Positions 1 to 9,899 of a stretch of 64,000 nt of DNA are shown piece after piece. The position numbers and the translations under genes were made by a program. The stretch is from Myrica gale. Taxonomy: Eukaryota; Streptophyta; Magnoliopsida; Fagales; Myricaceae. The notes under the pieces were generated by a model, which was not told where the DNA came from, did not search any database, and saw only the letters and a program-made list of their open reading frames with translations. The stretch lies in assembly GCA_963930655.1 (NCBI GenBank), contig OZ005605.1:20591501-20655500 (forward strand), in the 5' to 3' direction. Position 1 is the stretch's first letter; each line of letters begins with the position of its first letter.

Positions 1-215
1 TTATATTTTCATCTCAAATGTTTGCTAGATCTGCTCCAATCCAATAACTATAAACCCAGACAACTAAGAGTAATTTAGCATACAAAATTTGTATCATTTC
101 TTTTATTTTTCTACCGTAAATTTGGTTTAAGTCACAGGGAATGTTCGATCGTGACTCGCATGCAGCTATAAATGTTACTCTTTTTCAACAGCGTCACAAA
201 TTAAGGAGCTCTTAC
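1..215 (-). other. Intron 1 (partial) of the polyketide synthase gene
   Basis: AT-rich sequence following the GTAAGA donor at 215 on the minus strand. No coding similarity seen; the acceptor and exon 2 lie beyond the window. Confidence 0.7.
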
Positions 216-393
216 ATATGCGCTGGAATTTTTGTTTGAGCTCAACATTGTCCTCGCTGTTGGTGATGCGGAAGTAGAAGTCCGGGTAAGTGCTTTGGTC
301 GACGCAGTTGGGAGGAGTAGCAGTTCCGATGGCCAGAACAGTGGCTGGGCCCTCAGCCCTCTGAGCCTTGCGGACTTCCTCGACGGTCAACAT
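216..393 (-). CDS. Type III polyketide synthase (chalcone synthase-like), exon 1 only; gene runs off the left edge
   Basis: The 59 complete codons match the N-terminus of chalcone/stilbene synthase-type enzymes, which condense CoA-activated starters with malonyl-CoA in flavonoid and related pathways in the cytosol. Diagnostic stretches are [31 protein letters not shown] and YFRITNSE. The exon ends after KFQRI plus the first base of a Cys codon, followed by a GTAAGA donor at 215. A T|GY split of this Cys codon is the conserved intron-1 position of the CHS family, so I read the exon as stopping at 216 and positions 1-215 as intron. The catalytic Cys, His and Asn lie in exon 2, outside the window, so CHS cannot be told from stilbene or other type III synthases. 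'[24 protein letters not shown]' departs slightly from the usual CHS wording ([13 protein letters not shown]), which mildly favours a diverged paralogue. The start codon is the family-typical ATG at 393. Confidence 0.85.
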
Positions 394-507
394 TCTCTTT
401 TTCTGAATCTTCCGGAAAAAGCTTAGTTCCGAAGTTTTTTTTGTATGTCGCGGTACACAGATGATGGGAGGATTGGCTGGCTAAGCTCTTGCAATTGTGG
501 ATGTCCC

Positions 508-516
508 TTTATATAA
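508..516 (-). promoter_or_regulatory. TATA box of the polyketide synthase gene
   Basis: On the minus strand this reads TATATAAAG, about 115 bp upstream of the ATG at 393. That spacing suits a plant core promoter with an 85-bp leader. The hAT-derived palindrome begins about 25 bp further upstream. Confidence 0.6.
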
Positions 517-540
517 TGGAAACGAGAGAGGGTAGCTGGG

Positions 541-806
541 GATCATGTACTTGTCCCAAGCCCTACGGTAACTCTTAATTAGGGGTGTTCATTTATACCG
601 GCGATCATGTACTTGACCCAAGCCCTACGGTAACTCCCAACTAGGGGTGTTCATTTATACCGGCAATAGCGGTTATTGTGCATGCAATGATCCACAATAA
701 CCGCTATTGCCGGTATAAATGAACACCCCTAGTTGGGAGTTACCGTAGGGCTTGGGTCAAGTACATGATCGCCGGTATAAATGAACACCCCTAATTGGGA
801 GTTACC
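541..806. repeat. Near-perfect palindrome built from four copies of a 62-bp hAT-end module
   Basis: Positions 567-680 and 693-806 are inverted copies of each other. Each is 114 bp; I count two mismatches, no indels, and a 12-bp spacer. Within it, a 62-bp unit starting GATCATGTACTTG and ending TTTATACCGGC occurs at 541-602 and 603-664, then inverted at 709-770 and in part at 771-806, giving a head-to-head arrangement. The recurring TAGGGGTGTTCATTTATACC resembles hAT terminal repeats. The block sits directly upstream of the TATA box of the polyketide synthase gene. Confidence 0.85.
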
Positions 807-975
807 AAACCGTTATTGTCACCCTACCGTTAACCACCACTAGTTGAGACTTGAGATGATTATTGATTATGTGACATACTTTTGTTGAGTTTTTATTGGA
901 ATATGTTTGTTGGTTTATATCATATTGTTGAACACTTTTATTAAACTTTACTCTTTATGTTTAATATTGAGAGGT
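807..975. mobile_element. hAT-like nonautonomous element, internal part
   Basis: From about 841 to 970 the sequence closely matches 60777-60905. Both contain GATGATTATTGATTATGTGA followed by CATACTTTT and a shared GTTGGTTTATATCA block. Just before it both have GTTAACCACC. The two loci are therefore copies of one dispersed element. No transposase is present. Confidence 0.7.
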
Positions 976-2255
976 GACAATTGGATCCTATGAAACTGCA
1001 ACTTCTAAAAAAATTACAAAATAACTTCGTTTTCAATAATTTTAAAAACTTTCCTCTTGATATATACCACTATATTATCATTCATCCATTCATTTCTCAT
1101 TTTATTACGCGAGTCAGTTTTGATAAACTTCATCGCAGAGAACACTCTTTTAACGGTTGCAATCTCAACTGGTAAGAAAAAAAAACTACTTTAAAACAAA
1201 CGGAGGCTTAATTCGACTGCAAGATAAAAGAAGGAGATGAGGATGGAGTGAAACGTAAATTCGTCCGGTCTTAATACTATTGCATCTAATATATGTTAGG
1301 TAAGTTACAAAATAGATTAATGAATCTAAGAAATGGAAGGGAGTTTCCAAGAGCCGGCCAAGTGCTCGTGTGTAATTTGGTTTTTCTGGTAATTTCTTAA
1401 TTCGATTAAAGTAGTTGTTAGAGTAAGTTCTTCTTTAATTCTTTGTTTGAATTTAATAGTTCAATTTAGAGAGAGATTGACAAAGGAAGTGAGGCCTACA
1501 ATATTTGATGAGTCCACATTAATTACTAGACAAGATAGAAGAAGGAAATTATGATGGAGTGGAAGGTAAAGCCGTCCAGTCTTAATGCCACTATATTAAT
1601 ATAGAGTGGTTATAAAATTGATTAATGTTTCTAGGAAAGGGAAAGAAGTTATAATAGTCCCGCTAATTGCTCGAGTAAATTCAACAGATAGCTCTTATAG
1701 TGCGGCGGTGCCCCTGATAATCCCCTCATCAAGATTGTTAGAGTTTTTAACCCGGTTATCTCTCTTGAAATCACTTCTCATAGATGAAAGTGTGTAATCC
1801 TACAACATTCAATGCACTGTGTGTCTATTTTTCTCGAAAATTGAATGATTTAATTCGAACAACTGCTTATCAGAATCATGTATGCAGTTGTAGGTGAGCT
1901 TTTTTTCGTATAAATATACATTTTCTAATATAAATTGCTACAAATTTACAGAAGTGGAGTAAAAAAATAATTAGGAATTTTTTTTTTCTTTGTTTGTAAA
2001 TAAACAAACTCGAATTCAACTCTTTAAGTTCCTATAAATAGCGTAGTTCAACTATACACTAGCGCTACTTACGAGCAAGAGGTATCCACGCAAGGGACTA
2101 GGGAGTAGGGACTAGGGAGGGCCTTTAGACTCGGGTTGGTATTCCACGGCGTTATTTTTCAAAGATTTTTTATTTTTTCTCTAACATTTATATATTTTGA
2201 ATATTGATTAAGATTATATTTTTAAATATTTCTATTATCTTAAAAATATCGAATT
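976..2255. other. Gene-free; diverged 300-bp-spaced repeat pair
   Basis: About 1218-1375 and 1528-1680 are diverged direct copies. Both contain AAGATA(A/G)AAGAAGGA, then GATGGAGTG, then CCGTCC or CGTCCGG and GTCTTAAT. The family is not recognised. TATA-like CCTATAAATAG occurs at 2031. No convincing coding exon was seen. Confidence 0.5.
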
Positions 2256-2345
2256 TTTAAATTTGGTCTTTTCTTAACTATCAGAATTTTTAAATTTGTC
2301 TTATCCCAACTATTAGTCTTTTTAAAATTTGTCTTATTCTAACCT
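2256..2345. repeat. Short tandem repeat, about 40-bp unit
   Basis: Two to three diverged copies of a unit containing AAATTTGTCTTATCCCAACT, varying by a few bases. AT-rich minisatellite without apparent function. Confidence 0.6.
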
Positions 2346-2515
2346 TCATGTTTTTGAATAAAAGAAAAAGATTTTGAAAAAAAAAAGAAAATATATATTA
2401 TTATTTTACGATTGTGAAGTGAACATAATTCACTGTTGACTTGTTAAATTTGTTAAAATAAAAAACTATTAAAAAGTTTTTTTAGACTTTTTTAATTAAA
2501 TTAATTCTTTATTTT

Positions 2516-2756
2516 AAACAAAATGTTGAGTTCTCAAAACCGTTTTTGTTTTTTGTGTTTTTTGAAAGTAGTGTAGATTCTCTTGATATTGGTGAAAAGT
2601 GTGTTAAAAATTGTTGGAATTTGTAAAAAGTTATTGGAATTGTTGAAAAGATATTGGAATTGATGATAAAATTATTGGGATCGGTGAAAATATATTGGAA
2701 TTGATGATAAAATGAGAGTAGTTTTTGAAAACTTTTTGAGATATGAAACAAACATA
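2516..2756. mobile_element. Foldback (MITE-like) element with internal minisatellite
   Basis: The ends are imperfect inverted repeats: ATGTTGAGTTCTCAAAACCG at the left, against ATGTTTGTTTCATATCTCAA on the complement of the right end. The interior (about 2588-2715) is a 22-24-bp tandem repeat of the type ATTGGAATTGTTGAAAAG. It resembles the other GTGATGTTTGG-ended elements in this window. Confidence 0.45.
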
Positions 2757-4639
2757 GCAGTAAGCTTTTGGCTCTATACCAAGCAAGCCCAACAGGGAGT
2801 GCCGAGTATTTTTTTTCTATAAATATTTCGGATCCTGTCTGCTTTTTGATCTATTTTTAACGAAAAATTGTGACATGTCCCTGTAATGCCACGTCCATGT
2901 AATAAAAGAATAAAAAAATACCAAAAATAATATTCAGGTTATAATGATCATCACGTAATAGACTTGCAAAACAAAATTTTAACACCCTAAAATTTTATCA
3001 TCATTACAAAACACTCTATCTCCTCACTTTTTCATCAATTTCTATAAACTTTTTTACATTTTACCAACTTTTGTACTTTTGTTGATGTGTAGTAGTCGAC
3101 CACTTAAAATCCGTTTAAGTATATGGACGACAGACTAACGGAATGACCATTTCGTCAAACAACGAGAACCCAAAGACTAAAATTTTAAAATTTGAAACTC
3201 AATGATTCATTTGCTAAAAGTGTATAAACCCAAAGACCAAGTTGTCAAATTCCCTAAAAAATACTCGCTGAAAAGAAAAATATAATTACAACTTATCTAT
3301 CGTATATGCCTTTTATAAGAACTAATGTTATTTTTATAAGATTAAGATGGAAAATTAATTGTTTTCAATACGAATGCGAACCATATAGCCTAAGTTTTAT
3401 TAGGAATTATTTTCAGTTATAAGGCTAAAAGTTGAAAGTTATTTTTGAGCTTGTTTTCAATGTATCGGCCAAACAATGAAGAATAAAATAATTTTCACTT
3501 GAAATATTTTCATCTTTTATAAATTGTACGTGGAAACAAATGCAGCCTATTTGCAAACTAGTTTCAGGGTAAGGATGACATACGAGTTCTAGTTAGAATG
3601 GGTGTTCTTACATGGTGTTTAGGGTTGAAATTTCCAAATAAACATTAAATAATTTTTCTCCTCATTAAATTATAAAATAATATTATAATATTCAATTAAA
3701 TCTTCTCATTTTTCACTATTTCATAAAATATCTATATTTTTTCACAAACCTCAATACCCAAAATTTCCTAAAACAAACCCCACCAGTTTTATCATAACTA
3801 GATTCCCGAAGTAGTTCAATCTTCTAGTCAAGATGTGGGCTTCTAGAGTTTTTACGGGTTGATGGACTCAGGCCTCCTGATACTAAACTAAATTAAATTC
3901 TTTTCTCTCTTTTCCTCCGCACTCTTTACTTTATATTTTATTTTGCAATAAAATTACTTCGAGTTTTCGAATTACTGAGGTAAATATCATTTTAAAAGTT
4001 TAAATTATCAAATTTATCGTACTAAATTTTCAAATTACTAAAATTTATTAATATTCATTCTTTGATAAGATTCGATTGTAATAACAATCGTATCACATGA
4101 CCCAATTATTACATGTATTAATCATAGGATCTATTTAGAGGGTGCGCATTGTCGAATGCTCAATCTGTCCCACCGTCAAAATCTTGTTACGTGGTTCAAT
4201 TATCACATATATTAATTATAAAATTTACTTATATATTGATAAATTTTAGTAGTTCAATGTTTTAATGTGATAAATATAATAATTCGGACCATAAATTAAT
4301 ATCGACTCCATAATTGAGAGATGCAAAAAGAAGTTTTTCCTTTTATTTTCTATTTTAACACCTTAAACGCTAGTCAATTGTTGGGCTATTTCGAATTTCA
4401 GGGTCGCTCAGGGAGATTATTGTGCAATATATTATAATCTCTAACTTTGAACAACGATTGTGACATTAGATGAGGCCATTCCTTTCATGCCATTGTGCTT
4501 TCGTTCTTATGCTTGAACTATTATGCATTCTCTTGGCTAATATACGAGAAATTTAATCAACTCCGTAAATCATCACCAATTCTTTAGCTCCAATTGAGTC
4601 GTGATTGATTGGTCGATAAGAGAGAGAGAGCCGGCGATT
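2757..4639. other. Gene-free AT-rich stretch
   Basis: No credible exon. 3085-3270 looks like a decayed foldback element distantly resembling the Mutator-like element at 62485: it shares a GTCGACC core and an AAATTCCCT end. A second foldback element lies at 3614-3784. Confidence 0.4.
3614..3784. mobile_element. Foldback (MITE-like) element
   Basis: Left end GGTGTTTAGGGTTGAAATTT pairs imperfectly with the complement of the right end, GGTGGGGTTTGTTTTAGG. The AT-rich interior has no coding potential. Target-site duplication unclear. Confidence 0.4.
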
Positions 4640-4925
4640 AGACTATAATCTGGAGGCTCAAAATATTTCGGATACAGGGGTTATGGTTGCTTGGTTCTTT
4701 TTCCAACTCCACTCCAGATGATTCCAATGAATTATTAATCAGTTAGTTGGAATGAGTATTAAGTTTGATGATGAGATACATGGGTTATGGTTGCTTGGTT
4801 CATTACCGGACTCGTGGGAGACGCTCAGAACTTATTTGTCCAACTCTACTCCAGATGGTGTAATTACAATGGATATGACCAAGAGTTATCTGTTAATCGA
4901 AGAGACGAGAAGAATATCACCTAAC
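4640..4925 (+). mobile_element. Ty1/copia-type LTR retrotransposon fossil, gag fragment
   Basis: 4752-4955 encodes a piece typical of copia gag (UBN2-type): LWLLGSLPDSWETLRTYLSN, followed by a MTKSYLLIEETRR stretch. A short duplicate of the same region lies just upstream at about 4675-4720. Only this gag fragment survives; no pol was seen. It runs at its right edge into an LTR end (see next entry), so it is a broken, recombined remnant. Age cannot be estimated. Confidence 0.75.
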
Positions 4926-5268
4926 ATTGGTATCGAAGCCCAGGTTTACCAATAAGTCTCGGACCCAACAGTCCATGGGAGGAACGAGATGTCTTCACCC
5001 AACCTAGGCCCGATGTGTGAGGGGGAGATTGTTGGGATGAGCTAGCTTTTGGGGTTGAGAAGGCCCAAGACCACCTAACACTGGTATCAGGGCCCAGGTT
5101 TACCAACAAGTCTCGAATCCAACTCAGTACCCGATGTGTGAGGGGGAGATTATTGGGGTTGTCACATATCGGATGTGGAAGGGGTTGGTGGTCAGTTTAT
5201 AAGTGTGAGAGAAAACCTCACCTCTTGAACTAGCTTTTGGGGTTGAGAAGGCCCAAGACCACCTAACA
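4917..5268 (+). mobile_element. TRIM-like mini LTR retroelement array (fossil)
   Basis: The order is: an LTR end (CACCTAACA) at about 4917; a primer-binding-like site GGTATCGAAGCCCAGG; a short internal spacer; a polypurine tract GTGAGGGGGAGAT near 5018-5030; a shortened LTR starting TGTTGGG at 5031 and ending CCACCTAACA at about 5090; a second site CTGGTATCAGGGCCCAGG, resembling the initiator-Met tRNA site used by many copia and TRIM elements; a spacer of about 30 bp; a second polypurine tract; and a longer LTR (about 5151-5268) with TTTATAAG as a TATA-like box. Two internal domains share LTRs in tandem. There is no protein. A related copy is at 37268. Confidence 0.7.
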
Positions 5269-6935
5269 CAAACCACCACGAGGGGCCAACTACACGACAT
5301 AAGGGCATACAACCATAGTGAACAAAGACAAATGGGCCACAGGGTCCAAATACATACATATTGAACAACGCACAACCAAATAAACCGAACGGTCAAACCA
5401 GGAAATGACAACAAGGGCCACAACTGATAGCCGCCAAAAGTGGAGTCTTTCGCCGGAGGAGAGGATGCAGGCACCTCGATCCCACTTCCCCACGGAGAAG
5501 TCCATGCCAGGGCCGACAAAAGAGGGGCACACAAAAGTGGCACCCGGAAAGAAGATGGAGAGAGCAAGCAACGATCACACCGGTCACATATGCCTTCAGA
5601 AACTCAGGGTCGCGGAAGGCAGCCGAGAAGCGCGAGACGACAGATCTGCCCCAAAACCAGACAAAGAGAGCTCCCAGACCATTAGACAAAAACCCCACAA
5701 CGAAACTACATTGAAAATAAACTAACAAGCACAAGAAGACCAAAAATATAAACAGTTGGCCGGCAGGAGACTGGCCAGAGAAGGGAGGGCGAACGGGAGA
5801 AGAACTGAGAAACAGATCTACTCCCGTCATCCAAAAACAAGCAGAAGGGGGAAGGGTTGCAAGTGAAGAAGAAAAGGAAGGTCTAGAGAGAGGGAGTCCC
5901 TCTCTATCTAGACTATTCTCCTTCCAGGTCTTAATTAAATCACTTGAAAACGAGCTAATCATAAAATAATCCCACCATGGAAAGTACTAAAAGAAAATTA
6001 ATAAGAGAGATTGAACTGCCTTTGAACGAGTTTCTTTGATTTATTGCCATTTGTTAACTAATAGTAAAGGCCCCACTTTACACCAACTCCTCAGTCGTCC
6101 CTAAGTCAACGGCTTGTCCTCGCTTGACAACCTTCTCAAATCGACTGTTCAATTAGTTGTGGTATTCACTATCAAAACTATTAATTAATTAATTAATTAA
6201 TAACAACAATAATAATAAGAAAAATTATTTTTTTTAGGTCTTTAATTTTACATCTCATTGAGTTTTAAAATAAAAATTTTGTCCTTATGTTTTGAACAGT
6301 TTTTATAATAAGTCATTAGGTTTTAAAACTATGGTTCATGATATTGAAAATATTTTTTTTTTAAAAAAATATTTTTCAATCCAAACATGATTTATTTTAA
6401 TTTCCAATTAAATTTTCTATCTAGTCATTGGCCTTAATTTATGTGAAAACAACACAAAAATCCATAAAAACTCCTCTAACAAAAATCTTATTTCCAAACA
6501 TACTTTTTTACTCTCACAGTTTTCAAGAGAATAATTTTCTCTTTCCGAACGTTATTTCTATGGACACCACTATTTTCACAAACACCTAAAAAATATATCT
6601 CAATAAATTTTCTTAATTATTATAACAAAAATATTTTCAAATCAATCCAAACATAACCATAAATTTTAATCTTTGAATTTTGAACTCCTAAGAAAAAAAT
6701 CCAATCAACTTTTTGTCTGTCCACTTATGGCTGAAAGTCTACCTTAGCATAAATCACTTGAAGCTCCCACTCGTCCAATAGGCAATGCTGACCACATTTT
6801 ATGTCAAGTCACCCATTATTCACTCAATGTCTCACAAAAAGTTATTATTCCAACGCGTTCGACTCAAGTTCATCCCCACACTAAGCACCAATTCACTAAT
6901 TAAATAAGTGGATCATCATGTGAACGGTTAAATTG
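5269..6935. other. Gene-free; unclassified GC-richer repeat, then AT-rich DNA
   Basis: 5281-5960 is noticeably less AT-rich than its surroundings and is open in several frames, but no reading frame resembles a known protein. I take it as an unclassified repeat. It ends in a short hairpin at 5880-5912 (GTCTAGAGAGAGGGA pairing with the following copy). 6180-6202 is a TTAA microsatellite. Nothing else was recognised up to 6935. Confidence 0.4.
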
Positions 6936-7125
6936 GAGGCTGTTCGGTATATAAAAATCTTCGGGATTTTTTTTAAATTCTCAGAATATAAAATATTCTA
7001 CAACCAAACATCATTCTTAACACTACATAAAAATAACTAAAACACGCATACCAATAAAATTAACATCATCTAAAAATTCTCAAAACACAATTTTTTTTCA
7101 AAATACACCCAAATCAAACAGTCTC
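6936..7125. mobile_element. Tourist/PIF-like MITE
   Basis: The left end GAGGCTGTTCGGTAT pairs imperfectly with the complement of the right end, GAGACTGTTTGATTTGG. TTG flanks both sides as a possible 3-bp target duplication. The end sequence resembles Tourist-type GGNCTGTTTGG termini. About 190 bp, noncoding. Confidence 0.5.
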
Positions 7126-7434
7126 TTGGACTTTTGTTGAGATGAACCTTCTACTAACCTAGATTAAAAGCTGATGAAATGACGAATTTTCAAGGACAAA
7201 TTTTTTTTGTTTTAAAACCAAAGGACTGAAAAAGGAGTAGAATAAAAAATGATTTTCACTAATAATAATAATAACAAAGCACGGGCGTGAACACAGCCAG
7301 TCAAATACGCTTTAATCATCCCCCTTAAACCCACTTCCAGCCCACAAAAAAAAGTTGCCCCACCATTGCCAAGGCAAAGACCGACTGAGTCAGTCAGCCT
7401 GCACCCGGTAAACGACCGCGTTTCTCAGCTCCCG

Positions 7435-7443
7435 ATGCTCTGA
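7435..7443 (+). promoter_or_regulatory. Two-codon upstream ORF overlapping the VAP start
   Basis: The leader reads ATG CTC TGA TG: a start codon at 7435, one further codon, and a stop whose final A is the first base of the main ATG at 7443. Termination therefore sits on the main start, an arrangement suited to re-initiation. Whether 7435 is in the mRNA depends on the transcription start, which I cannot see. Confidence 0.6.
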
Positions 7444-9899
7444 TGCCCATGTCGGACATGGCCATAACTGAAGAAAAGACTCCATCCGACGGAAAGGCCT
7501 GGAACTTCTTCAAGCTACCGTTTCTTCACTCCTCTAATAGTAATACCAATACGTCGTCACACGACGCTCATCACCCGCATAATATTCATTCCACTAGTAA
7601 TAATGCTCAGGTGGAGGGATCGAACCCTCTTCACGGCTCCAACTCGGTTTCCTCGGTTGCGAGGTCGCTCCTCCCGGCTCGGCGTCGGCTCAAGCTTGAT
7701 CCATCTAATAAGCTCTACTTTCCATGTACGTATGGTCCCCTTTTGATCTCTCTGGTAACGTTTAGCTCTTTTGCCTGTTGATGCGTAATCTAAACAAAAT
7801 TATCAATATTTCAGTTTTTTTTTTCTTTTTAATGCGTGATGAATTTGTTATTGTATCAGCCTAAATTATAAATGCAACTGCGGCTCGAATTGTTTTCGAA
7901 ATTCTCTATGTTGCTACTTATTAAACTGGTTTTGTTGGTATTGCAAAAATAGCAATTTAAAGCTGATTTGTTTTTGTTTCAAATTTTGGTAAGAAAGTTA
8001 CCATGTCTACCTTTCAAGTAGAATAATTGTCCTTCTCTTGGTGGTTGGCGTAGGAAAAATGAAAAGAACGAAAAAATTCTTGGTCGTGAGGAAGGACATG
8101 AGAATGGAAAATAAGAAACTTTGTAAGGTTAGGTAAGGGCTAGAGAACCACAATTCGAGGAGCGATTACCTGGAAACCCTGGGATGTCTGCTGAGATCGA
8201 TGATTAATGCTTAGATAGCTTGGATTTTTGTTAGAGTTTCACATGGAGAAACTACTATACCAGTGAATGGATTCTATACTATTCTTATCCCCACACTCTT
8301 TAAGCTATAGCCCAACAATTTATATCGTTCATACTTGGAAATCTCCCTAAATGCTTCCCATCCGAAATGATTGGGACTTGCAATTGTGTGTAATTAACTG
8401 CTTAATCTATAGGTTACAAGGTTTAAAACTGGTATCATCCTTTTCTACATAAGCTTGTTTTAGCTTTTATATTGTATTGTTGTTCTTTGGATAATATTAC
8501 ATGCTTGCAAATGCAATTTTTCTGGCCTGATGATTTATTACTTAAATCCCTTTTTTGTTTCTTTTGAAGATGAACCTGGCAAACAGGTAAGGAGTGCCGT
8601 GAGGATTAAAAACACGAGCAAGTCCCATGTAGCTTTTAAGGTAAACACAATTTGTTCTTGTGTTTTTGCTTTTCCATTGTTATTTATTATTGATTATAGG
8701 TTTGTGGATTATGCCGGAAATGAGTAGATAAATTCTAGGCAATCACTGCTTTTATACGAGACAATTTCCCTTAGAAGTGCCTTAGTTTATCATTTCTTTA
8801 TAAGGAGCACTTTAGCAAATGTTCTAATGCGCTTTTTTCCCTAACTTTAGTTCCAAACAACTGCACCTAAAAGCTGTTTCATGCGTCCTCCTGGGGCTAT
8901 CCTTGCTCCTGGTGAGAGTATCATAGCAACTGGTAATGATTGTTGTGTATTTTTTTTGCATTTCTCTCAGAGTTGATGATGTTCCTTTTAGTTCACATTT
9001 GTTCATATCAATCTGGTCATCTGTCTTTTTGATTAATTTATTTGCTTTGTTATCCTTTTGATACGGATGCAAACGCTAGTGTTCAAGTTTGTGGAGAACC
9101 CAGAGAACAATGAAAAACAGGAAAAGAGCAAGCTCAAGTTCAAAATTATGAGCCTGAAGGTCAAAGGAGTGACAGAATACGTACCTGAGCTGGTGAGTTT
9201 TGCATACCTTTTGCTACCAACAGAATTGGTGGTCTATGTAGGAATGGTATTTGTTTGGATAGGACCATGAACCATATTACTATTCAGTCTTAATCAAATT
9301 CTGATTTGCTTGCCACTTCTATTTGATGCTTTCTTTTCATGTATGACGACCTTTTATTCCCTGCTCATGTGCCTCTGTTGTAGTGATTTTTGATGAATAT
9401 TTCTCCTCCTCTCCCCCACCCACCAAAAAAAAAAGTTTGATGAGCAGAAGGAGCAAGTGGCTGTAGAGCAGATACTGCGAGCTGTTTTTCTAGATCCAGA
9501 GCGTCCTACCCCTGTAAGTACTCTTAGTCTGTAGATGCCAGTGCGATTGCTTCTGTAGGTGCATCATGTGTTCGCTGGTAGTATGCATGGCATGCATATT
9601 TAGAGGATGCCTGTTTAGAAGGTTTGAATTGTGTATTCTTCAAGGCCATAGAAAAATTGAAGCGCCAATTGGCTGAGGCTGAGGCTGCAGTTGAGGCACG
9701 TAAGAAACCTCCAGAAGATACAGGTCCAAAGATTATCGGGGAAGGGCTAGTCATAGATGAATGGGTGAGTTTATTGTGTTAGCCTGCAATATTCTTGTGA
9801 AGTCGCACCTAATGCATTTTTACTCTATTTTTCTCTCAGAAAGAGCGTAGAGAAAGGTATCTTGCTCGACAACTGGTTGAAGGGGTGGACTCGGTATAG
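7443..9899 (+). CDS. VAP-like MSP-domain protein (PVA4-type vesicle-associated protein)
   Basis: VAP-family proteins sit at the ER and bind partner motifs through an MSP domain, bridging membranes and cytoskeleton. Seven exons read in frame: 7443-7725, 8570-8640, 8851-8932, 9080-9192, 9436-9513, 9645-9764 and 9840-9899, giving 268 residues. All junctions are GT-AG. After a Ser/Asn/His-rich leader, the MSP domain runs from about residue 84 (LKLDPSNKLYFPYEPGKQV) to about 195. It includes the signature KSHVAFKFQTTAPKSCFMRP and the segment LAPGESIIATVFKF. A short coiled coil follows (KLKRQLAEAEAAVEARK), then a charged tail ending GVDSV. There is no C-terminal membrane anchor, as in Arabidopsis VAP-like 4-1/4-2/4-3. 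The first ATG is used; Met-3 or Met-6 (MAITEEK) is equally plausible because the Arabidopsis relatives begin MAI. Confidence 0.92.

Noticed and set aside
2588-2715. CRISPR-like array
   Set aside because: Repeats of 22-24 bp are degenerate and contiguous without unique spacers. This is a eukaryotic minisatellite.
4752-4955. Small host gene
   Set aside because: The translation is copia gag and the flanks are LTR debris.
5290-5962. Long open frames on both strands
   Set aside because: No family resemblance, low-complexity hydrophobic or basic composition, no start or splice context. Treated as an unclassified repeat.
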